From: GWA1-54-10 sp964349675
Lineage (GTDB): Bacteria; Patescibacteriota; Minisyncoccia; Phycocordibacterales; SBAW01
Assembly: GCA_964349675.1 (NCBI GenBank)
Contig: CAYGHD010000022.1
Location: 1 to 10,463, forward strand
Direction: 5' to 3'
Length of the DNA: 10,463 nt
Below the pieces are notes generated by a model that worked only from the letters and a program-made list of their open reading frames with translations, was not told where the DNA came from and made no database searches. Position numbers and translations under genes: made by a program. How positions within the stretch are numbered: the stretch's first letter is position 1; every line of letters begins with the position of its first letter. Shown one piece after another: positions 1 through 5,963 of the stretch.

Positions 1-83
1 GCGTGCGATTAGCTCTCGAAAAAGGTTCGCGCAAAGGATATGATTAGATCACAAAGGTTATACGCAGTAATTAATTAATTTGT

Positions 84-284
84 ATGGAAAAACGACTCTA
101 TCGAAGCAACAAAAACAAGGTCTTTGCCGGCATCTGCGGTGGTTTGGGAGAATATTTTGATATCGACCCAGTGCTTTTGCGCTTGTTCTGGCTTTTGGTC
201 GTCATTTTTACTGGTGTGGTGCCAGGGCTCGCAGCATATATCATCGCTATTTTTGTCATCCCAAAGCATCCGTACGCGCACTAA
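84..284 (+). CDS. PspC-domain small membrane protein
   Basis: This 66-residue protein is almost entirely one PspC domain. The N-terminus carries the family pattern of a basic/aromatic lead (KRLYRS), then the GICGGLGEYFDIDP segment at about residues 17-30. This is followed by LLRLFWLL and one or two hydrophobic segments (about 32-60) ending in VIPKHP. PspC proteins sit in the cytoplasmic membrane. In Proteobacteria PspC is a sensor of envelope stress, but stand-alone PspC domains are widespread and mostly uncharacterised, so only membrane location and a possible envelope role can be claimed. ATG at 84 is the first start that gives the whole domain. The 25 bases before it are very A/T rich with no clear Shine-Dalgarno. 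No pspA or pspB partner lies in the window. The gene converges with the membrane protein at 335-1255. Confidence 0.9.
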   Translation: MEKRLYRSNKNKVFAGICGGLGEYFDIDPVLLRLFWLLVVIFTGVVPGLAAYIIAIFVIPKHPYAH

Positions 285-318
285 CTCACTCCACTTTTTG
301 AGATAGACACATAGTTTG

Positions 319-333
319 CCGCTACATCAGCGG
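319..333. terminator. weak hairpin between convergent genes
   Basis: CCGCT (319-323) and AGCGG (329-333) can form a 5-bp stem with a 5-base loop, directly beyond the stop codon of the - strand gene and about 35 bases after the stop of the PspC gene. Neither side has a proper T tract, so this is at best a weak terminator for the convergent pair. Confidence 0.25.
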
Positions 334-334
334 A

Positions 335-1255
335 TTATCGTCGCATCACTTTATACAAACTCACTACAAACATAAGAGAGCCGAGGGTGGTTAAGGTAAA
401 GAGATACATAAAATTTGTCGGCACAAAAACACCGGTGTTGAAAATAAGTGCCGCGATGCAGGGAGCAAGCAATAGAATAGCTGAACGCCATAGCGGGATA
501 TTAGTACTGATGAGTGTGAGTGCGTTAGGCTCGGTCTCATCTTTTTTGTTTTTACGAATACCTAAGTAGACAATGCCAAAAAGGGCAGGGAGGAGTGTCA
601 GCGGCATGAAGATTCCTCCGCCCGGCACAGTCCACATCCCATATAAGCTTAAGAGCAACACACCCAGCACGATTTTTTCTGTTTTAGTTGCGGCGAACTC
701 TTGTACTGTAAGGAAGTGGTAGCTCTGCAGAGCAAGGATATAGAGTGCGGTGCAGAGTAGTCCGTTTAAGAGAAATATGTCCGGAGTGGTGGTTGCAACG
801 TCCCCAGTATTTGTTGGCCAAAAGAGCGACCATGTGCCCCAGAATATCCCCAGACCAATCGTAGCAAAAAGTGTTTTCAGAGTAGATGTAGCGAGCACGC
901 GGAGCATCCCATACCAGATGAGTATAAAAGCGAGCGCATGCCATGCGAGGGCTGTCCATGGTATAGAGATGGGGAATGGCATTTCTGTTCCGCCAAGAGT
1001 GGTGAGAGCAAAGACACCCTCTACAAGCCAACCAAGCAGTGATCCGACTAGAAAAAGAGCCCATATGGTACGTACACGATACTGTTGTATCGCAATGAGG
1101 CATATGTAGGCGAAAAAAGAGTAAAGCAGCCAACCCATAACAAGTCCTGGTAACGTATCGTCGGGTCGTGGGAATGACCAAAATACACGCTCGTTAAGAA
1201 AAAATGCGACGTATCCTGTTGAAAGTGCAAGTAGTATCCTTTTAACTAGTCTCAT
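335..1255 (-). CDS. polytopic membrane protein of unknown function
   Basis: This is a 306-residue, strongly hydrophobic protein with about ten predicted membrane segments spread over its whole length. They are separated by short loops. One longer polar loop (about residues 234-250) contains a KNKKDE charge cluster, and the C-terminus is basic (KVMRR). I recognise no family motif. Aromatic residues are abundant (FWGTWSLFW in a central helix), but no catalytic or transport signature is evident. I chose ATG at 1255 over the upstream in-frame TTG at 1291. A promoter-like TTGCAG / 16 bases / TACAAT lies at 1291-1264 and would sit inside the longer reading frame, with its -10 box 8 bases before the ATG. 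Nothing nearby on the same strand points to a pathway. It may be an integral membrane enzyme or a transporter subunit, but this is not resolved. Confidence 0.75.
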   Translation of the reverse strand: MRLVKRILLALSTGYVAFFLNERVFWSFPRPDDTLPGLVMGWLLYSFFAYICLIAIQQYRVRTIWALFLVGSLLGWLVEGVFALTTLGGTEMPFPISIPWTALAWHALAFILIWYGMLRVLATSTLKTLFATIGLGIFWGTWSLFWPTNTGDVATTTPDIFLLNGLLCTALYILALQSYHFLTVQEFAATKTEKIVLGVLLLSLYGMWTVPGGGIFMPLTLLPALFGIVYLGIRKNKKDETEPNALTLISTNIPLWRSAILLLAPCIAALIFNTGVFVPTNFMYLFTLTTLGSLMFVVSLYKVMRR

Positions 1256-1263
1256 GTAGCGAA

Positions 1264-1291
1264 ATTGTATCAGATGCAAAAGCCGCTGCAA
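1264..1291 (-). promoter_or_regulatory. putative sigma-70-type promoter of the membrane protein gene
   Basis: Read on the - strand, TTGCAG (1291-1286) is followed after 16 bases by TACAAT (1269-1264), 5 of 6 matches to the -10 consensus. The start codon at 1255 lies 8 bases beyond the -10 box, so the transcript would begin at or within a few bases of the ATG, i.e. leaderless. The same layout recurs before ftsZ and lepB. Confidence 0.55.
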
Positions 1292-1389
1292 TTGAAACGC
1301 GCTCTGCTTGTTTGTTACTTTTTTGGTGCAAAAGTGGTTTAGTAAAGGTGGAGTGCGTCCGCATTCACAACAAACACAGGATACTGGTG

Positions 1390-1518
1390 ATGCCCATAAC
1401 GCAATGCCAAGACATACCCGATGACCCGTGCAGCGCCCCTCGGGGTGTGATCAATGGGATAGCGCTGTCTATCTTGCTATTCTGGATCCCTGTATGGCTG
1501 CTCGCAGCTGTCTGGTAA
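1390..1518 (+). CDS. 42-residue single-helix membrane protein
   Basis: This short gene encodes a polar head with two cysteines (MPITQCQDIPDDPCSAPRG). It is followed by one hydrophobic helix (about residues 22-42, including ILLFWIPVWLL) ending in a terminal Trp. The arrangement of an Asp/Pro-rich head, Arg-Gly, then a Gly/Ser/Trp-containing helix resembles small one-helix proteins often annotated as hypothetical; I cannot assign a function. ATG at 1390 is favoured by AGGA at 1378-1381, one of the few plausible Shine-Dalgarno sites in the window, 8 bases upstream. The reading frame stays open to 1312, but that longer version adds an atypical N-terminus. A strong intrinsic terminator follows 15 bases after the stop, which supports a genuine stand-alone transcript. 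The 134 bases before the start (1256-1389) hold only the divergent promoter and no obvious + strand promoter. Confidence 0.6.
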   Translation: MPITQCQDIPDDPCSAPRGVINGIALSILLFWIPVWLLAAVW

Positions 1519-1533
1519 ACAGTGTTTTGCGCC

Positions 1534-1570
1534 AGAGCCCGCTCCAAATCTAGGCGGGCTCTTTTTATTT
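1534..1570 (+). terminator. intrinsic terminator
   Basis: A perfect 9-bp stem AGAGCCCGC (1534-1542) / GCGGGCTCT (1554-1562) with an 11-base loop is followed by TTTTATTT. It ends the transcript of the 42-residue protein gene and separates it from the DUF305 gene. Confidence 0.9.
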
Positions 1571-1596
1571 GGTTATGATTTGTCCGCCCAAGGGTA

Positions 1597-2010
1597 ATGG
1601 AGTATCCTTATGAGTATATGGAACTAAAACACAGCAAATTGGTTATCGGTTTACTCGCGCTTATTATTGGTTTGGGGCTTGGCTATATTCTCGGCACAAC
1701 AACCTATCGGATGCATTGGGGTGCGCAAGGCAAAGGTGGATGGACAAAAAACACAGAGTATCGCGGTTCTATGCATGGCGCGATGGGCGGCATGATGATG
1801 GGGTTAAATGGTAAAACAGGGGACGAACTTGATAGGGCATTTTTGGAAGGGATGATAGTGCATCATGAAGGCGCGATAGAGATGTCTAAAGCTCTCATCG
1901 CAGGCACCAAACGTCCAGAGTTGATAAAACTCGGCAACGACATTATCATCGCGCAGACAAAAGAAATTGAGATGATGCGGCAGTGGGGCACGCAGTGGTT
2001 TTCTCGCTAG
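1597..2010 (+). CDS. membrane-anchored DUF305 protein
   Basis: This is a 137-residue protein with an N-terminal membrane anchor (about residues 14-33, Gly/Leu/Ile rich) and a Met/Gly/His-rich linker (MHGAMGGMMMG, about 59-69). The second half matches the DUF305 pattern: AFLEGMIVHHEGAIEMSK at about 81-98, then a helix ending in EIEMMRQW. The paired His (89-90) and the regularly spaced Met residues are the family hallmark. DUF305 proteins are ferritin-like helical bundles, and the related CopM binds copper, so extracytoplasmic metal binding is an inference. Start choice is uncertain. ATG at 1597 has AAGGG only 2 bases upstream, while the in-frame ATG at 1618 begins MELKHSK directly before the helix and is equally credible. 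A TATGAT box at 1574-1579 could be the -10 element. Glutamate dehydrogenase starts 37 bases downstream and may be co-transcribed. Confidence 0.85.
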   Translation: MEYPYEYMELKHSKLVIGLLALIIGLGLGYILGTTTYRMHWGAQGKGGWTKNTEYRGSMHGAMGGMMMGLNGKTGDELDRAFLEGMIVHHEGAIEMSKALIAGTKRPELIKLGNDIIIAQTKEIEMMRQWGTQWFSR

Positions 2011-2047
2011 GCTGCTTACTGACGCTCTGCATCTAACCGCATTCCCA

Positions 2048-3259
2048 ATGACTAATCCATTCCAAAACGCGCTGACTCAGCTTGAGCGTGCACGAGTTGC
2101 TGGCAATTTGCGTGAAGATACGATAACTCGGATGATGCACCCGGAGCGCGAAATCCGTGTCTCTATCCCGGTCACGATGGACTCTGGGTCAGTGCAGTTG
2201 TTTGAAGGGTATCGCGTCCAACATTCCAGCAAGCGGGGGCCATACAAAGGCGGTATCCGCTTTCACCCTAAAGCAGATATTAATGAAGTCAAAGCCCTTG
2301 CACTTTGGATGACGCTTAAAACAGCGGTCGCAAACATTCCTATGGGCGGGGGTAAGGGGGGCATCACCGTTGATCCAAAAGCGCTCAGTCACGGTGAGCT
2401 TGAGCGCCTTTCGCGCGGGTGGGTGCGTGCACTTTATCGCGATTTGGGGCCCGACATTGATGTGCCTGCTCCCGATGTTAATACGACTCCCGAGGTTATG
2501 TCGTGGATGGTTGATGAGTTTGAAAAGCTGACCGGCGACAAAACGCGTGCGGCATTTACCGGCAAGCCGGTTGGGCAGGGTGGTTCACTGGGGCGCGACA
2601 AGGCAACAGGGCTTGGTGGGTATCTTGTGTTCAGCGCGCTTCAAGAGAGGCTCGGCGTCCCAGCGGGTGCGCGTGTTGCGATACAGGGTATGGGTAACGT
2701 TGGGGGCCATGCTGCGCGTATTTTTACTGAGCAAGGCCACATAGTCGTGGCGATGTCAGACTCTCGCAGCGCCATATACTGCAGCAGCGGGCTCGACCCA
2801 AAAGCAGTCGAAGAGTATAAACGGGTGCACGGGTCGCTCGCGGGGTTTCCGGGTGCTGAGTCTATCACCAATGCAGAGCTCCTTACGTTACCGGTCGATG
2901 TCCTTATTCCAGCCGCGCTTGAAAACCAAATAACCGAGGCAAACGCAGCGGACATTAACGCAACTGTGGTGCTTGAGCTTGCAAACGGCCCCACAACACC
3001 AGGCGCAGACGACATTCTTTTTGCACGCAAAATCCGCGTTATTCCGGATATTTTGGCAAACGCAGGTGGAGTTATTGTGTCCACGTTTGAGTGGGAGCAA
3101 AACAGGGCAGGGCAGCAGTGGACTGAAAAGGAGGTGTATGAAAAACTGAAAGCGATTTTAGATACCGAGGCGGTGGCTATTTGGCAGCGCGCCAGTGAGC
3201 TCTCGACTGACCTCAGGCGTGGAGCCTTTGTGGTGGCGCTTGAGCGGCTCGGCGCCTAG
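2048..3259 (+). CDS. gdhA: glutamate dehydrogenase (Glu/Leu/Phe/Val family)
   Basis: The 403-residue enzyme catalyses reversible oxidative deamination of glutamate to 2-oxoglutarate and ammonia with NAD(P). The length is normal for the hexameric bacterial/archaeal class. The N-terminal substrate domain contains GPYKGGIRFHP (Lys67), KTAVANIPMGGGKGGI (Lys91 and Lys103, the latter at the catalytic-lysine position) and the DVPAPDVNT loop with the conserved Asp143. The Rossmann domain has AIQGMGNVGGHAA (glycine motif 214-219) and Asp238 at the end of the second strand, more in keeping with NAD than NADP preference. The C-terminus retains ILANAGGVIVSTFEW. Leu or Phe dehydrogenase is less likely given the full GDH-type N-domain. 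ATG at 2048 has no Shine-Dalgarno. It probably depends on the upstream DUF305 transcript, since no terminator lies between them. The enzyme would be cytoplasmic and link amino-acid and central carbon pools. Confidence 0.93.
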   Translation: MTNPFQNALTQLERARVAGNLREDTITRMMHPEREIRVSIPVTMDSGSVQLFEGYRVQHSSKRGPYKGGIRFHPKADINEVKALALWMTLKTAVANIPMGGGKGGITVDPKALSHGELERLSRGWVRALYRDLGPDIDVPAPDVNTTPEVMSWMVDEFEKLTGDKTRAAFTGKPVGQGGSLGRDKATGLGGYLVFSALQERLGVPAGARVAIQGMGNVGGHAARIFTEQGHIVVAMSDSRSAIYCSSGLDPKAVEEYKRVHGSLAGFPGAESITNAELLTLPVDVLIPAALENQITEANAADINATVVLELANGPTTPGADDILFARKIRVIPDILANAGGVIVSTFEWEQNRAGQQWTEKEVYEKLKAILDTEAVAIWQRASELSTDLRRGAFVVALERLGA

Positions 3260-3284
3260 GGGTGCAGGGTGTTTGAAGGAAATA

Positions 3285-3313
3285 TTGACCAAAATCTTTT
3301 TGTGTGTTAAGTT
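3285..3313 (+). promoter_or_regulatory. possible promoter of the cold-shock-like gene
   Basis: TTGACC (3285-3290, 5 of 6 to the -35 consensus) is followed after 17 bases by TAAGTT (3308-3313, a poor -10). If real, the transcript has a leader of about 75 bases before ATG 3396, unlike the leaderless genes elsewhere in the window. The leader contains a direct repeat GTCAGAT and short complementary segments, but no fold I can defend. The 136 bases between gdhA and the next gene hold nothing else visible. Confidence 0.35.
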
Positions 3314-3395
3314 GTTATTGGCCGTCAGATCCTTGCAAAGTACTGCTGGGGCGAGGTTCAAAGATAGTCAGATGGCCTAGATTGGATCAACCCCA

Positions 3396-3653
3396 ATGCC
3401 ACACAGTCCTTATTTGGTGGGCAGAGTTGCCCAAGCCGGGAACCTCAACTTTTTCTTCATCGAGACTGATGGGGAAACGGATCTCCATGCTCGAGTCTCA
3501 AACGGCCGAAAGCTCGGCCCTTGTGGGGAGTTTACCGACTCCTCAGAGCTGGAGCATCCACAGGTCGGCGACCTTGTCTGCTATGAGGTGACCAGAAACA
3601 GCAGGGGAACCACCGCTTTCCCCTGGGCTTTTTTAAAGAAAGGCAGCAATTAA
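3396..3653 (+). CDS. cold-shock-like OB-fold protein
   Basis: This 85-residue protein has the layout of a divergent cold-shock domain. Residues 8-23 (VGRVAQAGNLNFFFIE) occupy the place of the first strands and RNP1, with NFFFIE for the usual GFGFI. DLHARVS follows where RNP2 and its flank lie. The C-terminal half (VGDLVCYEVTRNSRGTTAFPWAF) matches the closing G-D-x-V-x-(F/Y)-E-V ... A pattern of cold-shock and related OB folds. I infer single-stranded nucleic-acid binding; the aromatic surface is partly kept but the His of RNP2 is displaced, so it could be a specialised relative. ATG at 3396 has only a weak GGA nine bases upstream. Oddly, a terminator-like hairpin with a T6 tract lies inside the last 17 codons (3602-3634), and a second terminator follows the stop at 3678. 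Confidence 0.6.
   Translation: MPHSPYLVGRVAQAGNLNFFFIETDGETDLHARVSNGRKLGPCGEFTDSSELEHPQVGDLVCYEVTRNSRGTTAFPWAFLKKGSN
3602..3634 (+). terminator. terminator-like hairpin inside the coding 3' end
   Basis: CAGGGGAA (3602-3609) and TTCCCCTG (3618-3625) form a perfect 8-bp stem with an 8-base loop, followed by GGC and six T's (3629-3634). The element lies wholly within the cold-shock-like reading frame, ending 17 bases before its stop codon region finishes at 3653. If it terminates efficiently the mRNA would lack a stop codon. Confidence 0.5.
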
Positions 3654-3677
3654 CCGTAGGCTGAAAAGCCATACAAG

Positions 3678-3713
3678 ACCCGTCTCTCAACCAAGAGGCG
3701 GGTTTATTATTTT
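3678..3713 (+). terminator. intrinsic terminator downstream of the cold-shock-like gene
   Basis: ACCCGTCTCT (3678-3687) pairs with AGAGGCGGGT (3694-3703), a 10-bp stem including one G-U pair with a 6-base loop. TTATTATTTT follows. The T-rich tail overlaps the stop codon of the convergent thioredoxin reductase gene at 3707. On the - strand the stem lacks a T tract, so it is a weaker terminator for that gene. Confidence 0.8.
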
Positions 3714-4636
3714 GAGTGCGCTTTAACGTAAAAATAAATATCCTCAAGCGCCTTCACTGCATCTCCGGCTGCGATATTGTTTTGATGATAGAGTCCATCC
3801 GAGCAGTCTCCTGCAGACCATAAACCAACAAGCGAGGACCGCTGATTTTTCCCATCTACTTTTATGCGTCCCCAGTTATCAAGTTCGACCAATCCAGACA
3901 CAAGGCCCGTGTTTGCGCTCATGCCGACTTCAACAAATACGCCTGCTGCAGGGAGCCGAGTTTCAGAGCCAGTGACTTTATCTTTTATGACGACGGTGTC
4001 GACAAAGGTTTTGCCTTCAATGGCGATAGGTTCTGTGTTAGTGAGCGCTCGCATGTTCTCATGGGCGAGCACTGCTTCAACGGTTGCAGCATCCGCTCGG
4101 GTAAAATCAGTACTACGGTGCAAGAGTGTGACGCTTTTGCAGTAGGCAAGCAGCTGCGCTGCGGTCTCAAATCCTGCATTCCCACCACCCACAACCACCA
4201 CGTCTTGCCCGGTAAACATTGGGCCGTCGCATGACGCGCAGTACGTAACACCTTTATTTTCAAATTCAACTGCTCCGGGTACGTCGAGCTTGCGTCGTGA
4301 GCCGCCGGTTGCGACAAGCACCGCGCGCGCCTCGTAGTTGCCTTTTGCAGTTTCAATAACAAAGGTTGCGCCTTGTTTGATGACTTTGGTTGCTCGCATG
4401 CCAACCTCAATATCAACAACATCTCCCGCGTAGGCGCGCAGATGCTCTTCAAGCGATTTTGCTAAATCGAGTCCTGATATTTTTGGCGTACCGATCCAGT
4501 TTTGGATTTCAACTGAGTCGGTGCTCTGCCCCCCGATAGACTCGGCAATAAAAATAGTTTTGAGTCGTTTGCGGGCAGCATACACACCTGCAGATACTCC
4601 ACCTGGCCCACCACCGATTATTGCGAGATCGTACAT
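3707..4636 (-). CDS. trxB: thioredoxin reductase-like FAD/pyridine-nucleotide oxidoreductase
   Basis: This 309-residue two-domain flavoprotein has the length and order of low-molecular-weight thioredoxin reductases. An N-terminal FAD motif GGGPGG lies at 8-13, with ATGG at 109-112. The redox pair Cys133-Ala-Ser-Cys136-Asp follows. The NAD(P) motif GGGNAG is at 150-155, and a C-terminal FAD-contacting GDCSD at 277-281 is followed by the usual Gln/Ala-rich helix. The role would be cytoplasmic reduction of thioredoxin or a related disulfide partner. The NADPH-recognising HRR motif is changed to HRS (173-175), so cofactor preference may differ. Ferredoxin-dependent or AhpF-like relatives are alternatives. 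ATG at 4636 follows a TATACT box by 9 bases. It is the last gene of the - strand run, 44 bases after ftsZ, and appears to have its own promoter. Confidence 0.85.
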   Translation of the reverse strand: MYDLAIIGGGPGGVSAGVYAARKRLKTIFIAESIGGQSTDSVEIQNWIGTPKISGLDLAKSLEEHLRAYAGDVVDIEVGMRATKVIKQGATFVIETAKGNYEARAVLVATGGSRRKLDVPGAVEFENKGVTYCASCDGPMFTGQDVVVVGGGNAGFETAAQLLAYCKSVTLLHRSTDFTRADAATVEAVLAHENMRALTNTEPIAIEGKTFVDTVVIKDKVTGSETRLPAAGVFVEVGMSANTGLVSGLVELDNWGRIKVDGKNQRSSLVGLWSAGDCSDGLYHQNNIAAGDAVKALEDIYFYVKAHSK

Positions 4637-4645
4637 ATGTTCACC

Positions 4646-4674
4646 AGTATACAGCGCTTCTTATGCATTTCCAA
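4646..4674 (-). promoter_or_regulatory. putative promoter of the thioredoxin reductase gene
   Basis: On the - strand TTGGAA (4674-4669) is followed after 17 bases by TATACT (4651-4646, 5 of 6 to the -10 consensus). The ATG lies 9 bases beyond, giving a nearly leaderless transcript. The site fills the short gap after the ftsZ stop codon, where no terminator is visible, so read-through from ftsZ is also possible. Confidence 0.6.
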
Positions 4675-4680
4675 AAAATG

Positions 4681-5871
4681 TTATTTCATTTTTGGACGGC
4701 GCAAAAATGATGGCACAGCGCCCCATTCATCATCTTCATCCTCTTCTTTTTTTACTTTTACTTCAGGTTCAATTGCCGCACGCTTTGGCTCTTCTTCGAT
4801 CTTTGGAGGAATGGCAGGAGCATTGAAGATTTTTCCAACAGGCGCTACGTCCGGTTCTTTTTCTTTTGTCTCACGAGCAAACGTAAATAATGGGTTGCCT
4901 CGTGGATTCAGAGCTGCAGTGGGGAATCCTGTTGCAATGACCGTAACGCGAACATCGTTTTTCTTTAATTTCTCATCTTTAATAGCGCCGAAGATAATTT
5001 TTGCATTAGGGTCAACAGACTCGGTAATGATTTTTGCAGCCTCATGGACCTCAACCATCCCCAAGTCGTCGCCGCCGGCAATTGCAAACAATACGCCCTT
5101 CGCCCCGTTTATTGACAGTTCAAGCAATGGCGATGATACGGCTGCTTTGGCCGCTACTGCTGCGCGGTTTTCTCCGCTGGCGACGCCGATGCCCATCAAC
5201 GCAGACCCGGCATTCTCCATCACGGCGCGGATGTCGGCGAAGTCAACGTTGATGATGCCGGGGTTGGTGATGAGGTCGGAAATTCCTTCGACTGCCTGTT
5301 TAAGGATGTCGTCGCAGAGCGCAAATGCTGCTTTGAGCGTCGTGTCTTTTGCGACGGTTGCCAAAATGCGGTCGTTCGGGATGACAATGAGCGCGTCCAC
5401 CTCTTTGCGAAGGTCTTCCAAGCCTTGTTCTGCCAAACGCATACGCTGCTGTCCTTCAAAAGAAAACGGCTTGGTCACTACTGCAACGGTCAATGCGCCA
5501 AGTTCTTTTGCAGTTTTTGCAACAATAGGCGCAGCGCCGGTGCCGGTGCCACCGCCCATACCACAGGCGACAAACACCATATCAGAGCCTTTTATCGACT
5601 GTTGGATCTCTTCCTTTGTTTCTTCTGCGGCGCGCTTGCCGATTTCTGGGTTCATCCCGGCGCCAAGACCGCGGGTAAGGTTTTTACCGACGTGAATTTT
5701 CTTTTTTGCGAGGGAGTGATGCAGGTCTTGCGCATCAGTGTTGACGGCGATAAAGTCGACGCCTTTCACTTTGCTTTCGACCATGTGGTTGACGGCGTTG
5801 CCGCCAGAGCCGCCCACTCCAACAACGCGGATCCGTGCGAACGCTTCGATTTCAGGATGTACTTGCGGCAT
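4681..5871 (-). CDS. ftsZ: cell division protein FtsZ
   Basis: FtsZ is the tubulin-like GTPase that polymerises into the Z ring at the division site. The 396-residue protein is full length. The N-terminal nucleotide-binding segment is RVVGVGGSGGNAVNHM (about 15-30), the tubulin signature GGGTGTG is at 106-112, and the T7 synergy loop NVDFAD is at 208-213 with both acidic residues (Asp210, Asp213) kept. GTPase activity on polymerisation is therefore expected. After the second domain (ending near 320) comes a linker rich in Glu, Lys and Pro. It leads to a conserved C-terminal peptide (AVPSFLRRP, about 385-393) that in other bacteria docks FtsA and similar tethers. ftsA lies 92 bases upstream on the same strand. 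The start at 5871 is set by the family N-terminus and by a CATACT box exactly 6 bases before it, suggesting a leaderless transcript besides read-through from ftsA. Confidence 0.98.
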   Translation of the reverse strand: MPQVHPEIEAFARIRVVGVGGSGGNAVNHMVESKVKGVDFIAVNTDAQDLHHSLAKKKIHVGKNLTRGLGAGMNPEIGKRAAEETKEEIQQSIKGSDMVFVACGMGGGTGTGAAPIVAKTAKELGALTVAVVTKPFSFEGQQRMRLAEQGLEDLRKEVDALIVIPNDRILATVAKDTTLKAAFALCDDILKQAVEGISDLITNPGIINVDFADIRAVMENAGSALMGIGVASGENRAAVAAKAAVSSPLLELSINGAKGVLFAIAGGDDLGMVEVHEAAKIITESVDPNAKIIFGAIKDEKLKKNDVRVTVIATGFPTAALNPRGNPLFTFARETKEKEPDVAPVGKIFNAPAIPPKIEEEPKRAAIEPEVKVKKEEDEDDEWGAVPSFLRRPKMK

Positions 5872-5877
5872 AAAAGT

Positions 5878-5905
5878 AGTATGGTTGTGCGGTTAACTGG
5901 TGCAA
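5878..5905 (-). promoter_or_regulatory. putative leaderless promoter of ftsZ
   Basis: On the - strand TTGCAC (5905-5900) is followed after 16 bases by CATACT (5883-5878), and ATG follows 6 bases later. Transcription starting 6-7 bases after the -10 would begin at the A of the start codon. It lies in the 92-base ftsA-ftsZ gap, which otherwise shows nothing. Confidence 0.5.
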
Positions 5906-5963
5906 CAACTGTACCACCCACAAGCCCCTTTGCAACTTTGACAAGTAGGAGTTTTGTTTTAGC

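Noticed and set aside
1..47. Possible C-terminal tail of an upstream + strand gene (frame ending TAG at 45-47, or another ending TGA at 41-43)
   Set aside because: Only about 14 codons are available in either frame, with no recognisable motif, so neither could be called.
684..1181. Second - strand frame of 165 codons inside the membrane protein gene
   Set aside because: It is an out-of-frame shadow. The hydrophobic-helix periodicity and promoter support the 335-1255 frame.
4637..5695. Long + strand open frame (352 codons) antisense to ftsZ
   Set aside because: It is the mirror of ftsZ codon bias, with low-complexity Ser/Ala/Pro/Arg content and no domain. FtsZ on the other strand is unambiguous.
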